Assembly: GCF_040256745.1 (NCBI RefSeq) | Contig: NZ_CP138335.1 | Location: 1,302,001-1,366,000 of the forward strand | Direction of reading: 5' to 3' | Length of the DNA: 64,000 nucleotides | Source of the DNA: Scrofimicrobium sp. R131 | GTDB lineage: Bacteria > Actinomycetota > Actinomycetes > Actinomycetales > Actinomycetaceae | Part shown: in pieces, positions 62,855-64,000 of the stretch | Numbering within the stretch: position 1 is the stretch's first letter | Layout: every line of letters starts with the position of its first letter | Notes under the pieces: generated by a model | The model's database searches: none | What the model saw: the letters and a program-made list of their open reading frames with translations, nothing else | Told to the model about the DNA's origin: nothing | Program-made: the position numbers and the translations under genes

Positions 62855-64000
62855 CTACTTGGTTGGATCTGCCAGCGGGACGCGGCGATAGCTTTCGGCC
62901 TGGCCTTCGTCAAAGACCAGGGAGGTCCAGGATGCCTGCTTCAGGTCCGGGCGGGTGCTGACGGCCTGGCCGCGGGCCTGCGCTCGCGTTCCGCTCGGCG
63001 GGTTGTCGGCCGCCCAGGCGATCTCCTCATCCGAGAACAGCCGCTCAACCAGGCCGCGCGCGGCCAGGGCCTGGACCAGGGACTTCTCGGGACGCAGGTC
63101 CGACCACTGCAGGTCCATCGCGACCAGTCGGGCATCGTCCCAGCCCACTCCGAGGCGTTGGCGTTGGCGCTCCAGCAGCTGGTACTTGCCGATCCACTCC
63201 ACCTGGCCGGCCAGGGACATCGGGTCGGTCGCCAACTTGGTCAGCGTCTGGTCCCACCGGTCCAGCACCTCCTGCTGGTCCACCGTCGGCTGGGTGCCGG
63301 TCTCCGCAAAAGCGTCCAGGACCTTTTCCAGGTAGCGGCGCTGAATCTCAATCGCGGTCATTTCCGAGCCTTCAGCCATCGGCAGCTTGGTTTGCAGCGT
63401 CAGGTCCCGCGAGACGGTCTTGACCGCCCCGATCGGACCCAGCAGATCCAGGCCCTCCCAGGTCAGGTCGGTCCCCTGCTCGATGGCCCAGAGCACCAGC
63501 GCGGTGGTGCCGGTGCGCAGCAGAATCGAGACGTCGAACAGGTTGGCGTCACCGTTGATCACGTGGATCCGGCGCCACTGGTGGCCGTCGGCGTGCGGCT
63601 CGTCGCGAGTGTTAAAGATCGGCCGGTTGAACGTGGTCTCCAGGCCAATGTCGTTCTCCACGTAGTCGGCCCGCTGGGAGATCTGGAAGCCGGGTTGATC
63701 GGAGCGGGGCCCGAGGCCCACCCGTCCGGACCCGCAGAAGATCGGCCGGGTGACCATAAACGGAATGATGAACCGGATCAGGTCGTCCAGGTCCACCGAG
63801 CGCGGAACCTGGTAGTTCTCGTGAGAGCCGTAGGTGGCTCCCTTCCCGTCTACGTTGTTCTTGACCAGCACCAGGTCGGCTTCGCTCATGATCCGCTGGG
63901 CCACTACCTCGCCGGCCCGATCCCACCGGACCGCGTCGCGGGCACTGGCCACCTCGGGAGCCGAATACTCCGGGTGGGCGTGGTCGACGTAGAGGCGAGC
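62855..64000 (-). CDS. dop: Pup deamidase/depupylase Dop, 5' part beyond window
   Basis: The visible 381 codons cover most of Dop, and the frame is open to the window edge, so the N-terminus is missing. It is related to PafA but distinct: VKNNVDGKGATYGSHENYQVPRSVD, RPIFNTRDEPHADGHQWRRIHVI and the C-terminal SYRRVPLADPTK. It activates Pup by deamidation and removes it from proteins. It is followed by pup ten bases later. Confidence 0.95.
   Translation of the reverse strand, partial: ARLYVDHAHPEYSAPEVASARDAVRWDRAGEVVAQRIMSEADLVLVKNNVDGKGATYGSHENYQVPRSVDLDDLIRFIIPFMVTRPIFCGSGRVGLGPRSDQPGFQISQRADYVENDIGLETTFNRPIFNTRDEPHADGHQWRRIHVINGDANLFDVSILLRTGTTALVLWAIEQGTDLTWEGLDLLGPIGAVKTVSRDLTLQTKLPMAEGSEMTAIEIQRRYLEKVLDAFAETGTQPTVDQQEVLDRWDQTLTKLATDPMSLAGQVEWIGKYQLLERQRQRLGVGWDDARLVAMDLQWSDLRPEKSLVQALAARGLVERLFSDEEIAWAADNPPSGTRAQARGQAVSTRPDLKQASWTSLVFDEGQAESYRRVPLADPTK

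Noticed and set aside
1-64000. CRISPR arrays, rRNA operons, insertion sequences, integrases and phage genes
   Set aside because: No regular repeat-spacer pattern, no rRNA-like sequence and no transposase or integrase motif was noticed on either strand.

Overview
The window looks like the chromosome of a high-GC, nitrate-respiring actinobacterium, most likely a member of the Actinomycetaceae or a close relative. Support comes from the Pup-ligase system (dop, pup, pafA), an ANTAR response regulator of the PdtaR type, the his-trp-lgt-pyk gene order, frequent GTG/TTG starts and ATGA overlaps between genes. This placement is an inference. I see no rRNA, CRISPR array, prophage or insertion sequence.

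Layout. (1) 1-4.7 kb: the end of a LacI-type regulator and a sugar ABC importer (lipoprotein, two permeases, a small membrane protein). (2) 4.8-13.7 kb: molybdenum cofactor genes on both strands (moaB-moaE-moaA against moeZ-moeA-moaC-mobA-moaD), then a molybdate regulator and modABC. (3) 13.9-22.8 kb: narK-narGHJI and a cysteine-containing regulator, the main user of the molybdenum cofactor. (4) 22.7-25.7 kb: an epimerase-like gene with no normal start codon, pdtaR, an odd tRNA with a CAA anticodon, and a YbhN-type membrane protein. (5) 25.8-40.2 kb: a glucuronide island. (6) 40.4-46.8 kb: a cassette of a GH3 glycosidase, a HAD protein, two TIM-barrel isomerases and two Gfo/Idh/MocA oxidoreductases. 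(7) 46.9-53.0 kb: pyk, lgt, trpABC, hisI. (8) 53.1-59.6 kb: a sugar or polyol cassette (AraM-like dehydrogenase, FGGY kinase, HAD phosphatase, membrane protein, RpiB-like isomerase, DeoR regulator) lying between hisI and hisF. (9) 59.6-64.0 kb: hisF, an FKBP-like protein, pafA, pup and the 3' part of dop.

The most interesting part is the glucuronide island. One minus-strand operon carries beta-glucuronidase, all three genes for the nickel-pincer cofactor (larE, larB, larC), a LacI regulator, uxaC and uxuB. A GPH-family transporter is divergent from it. A second minus-strand operon carries 6-phosphogluconate dehydrogenase, a PfkB sugar kinase and a LarA homologue that keeps the cofactor-binding lysine and histidines. 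Mannonate dehydratase and KDPG aldolase are absent from the window. D-mannonate, the product of UxuB, is the C2 epimer of D-gluconate. The layout therefore suggests a route glucuronate -> fructuronate -> mannonate -> (nickel-dependent C2 epimerisation) -> gluconate -> 6-phosphogluconate -> ribulose-5-phosphate. Related TTGCCA/TGGCAA half-sites in both control regions support co-regulation. The family assignments are firm; the epimerase and kinase substrates are my inference.
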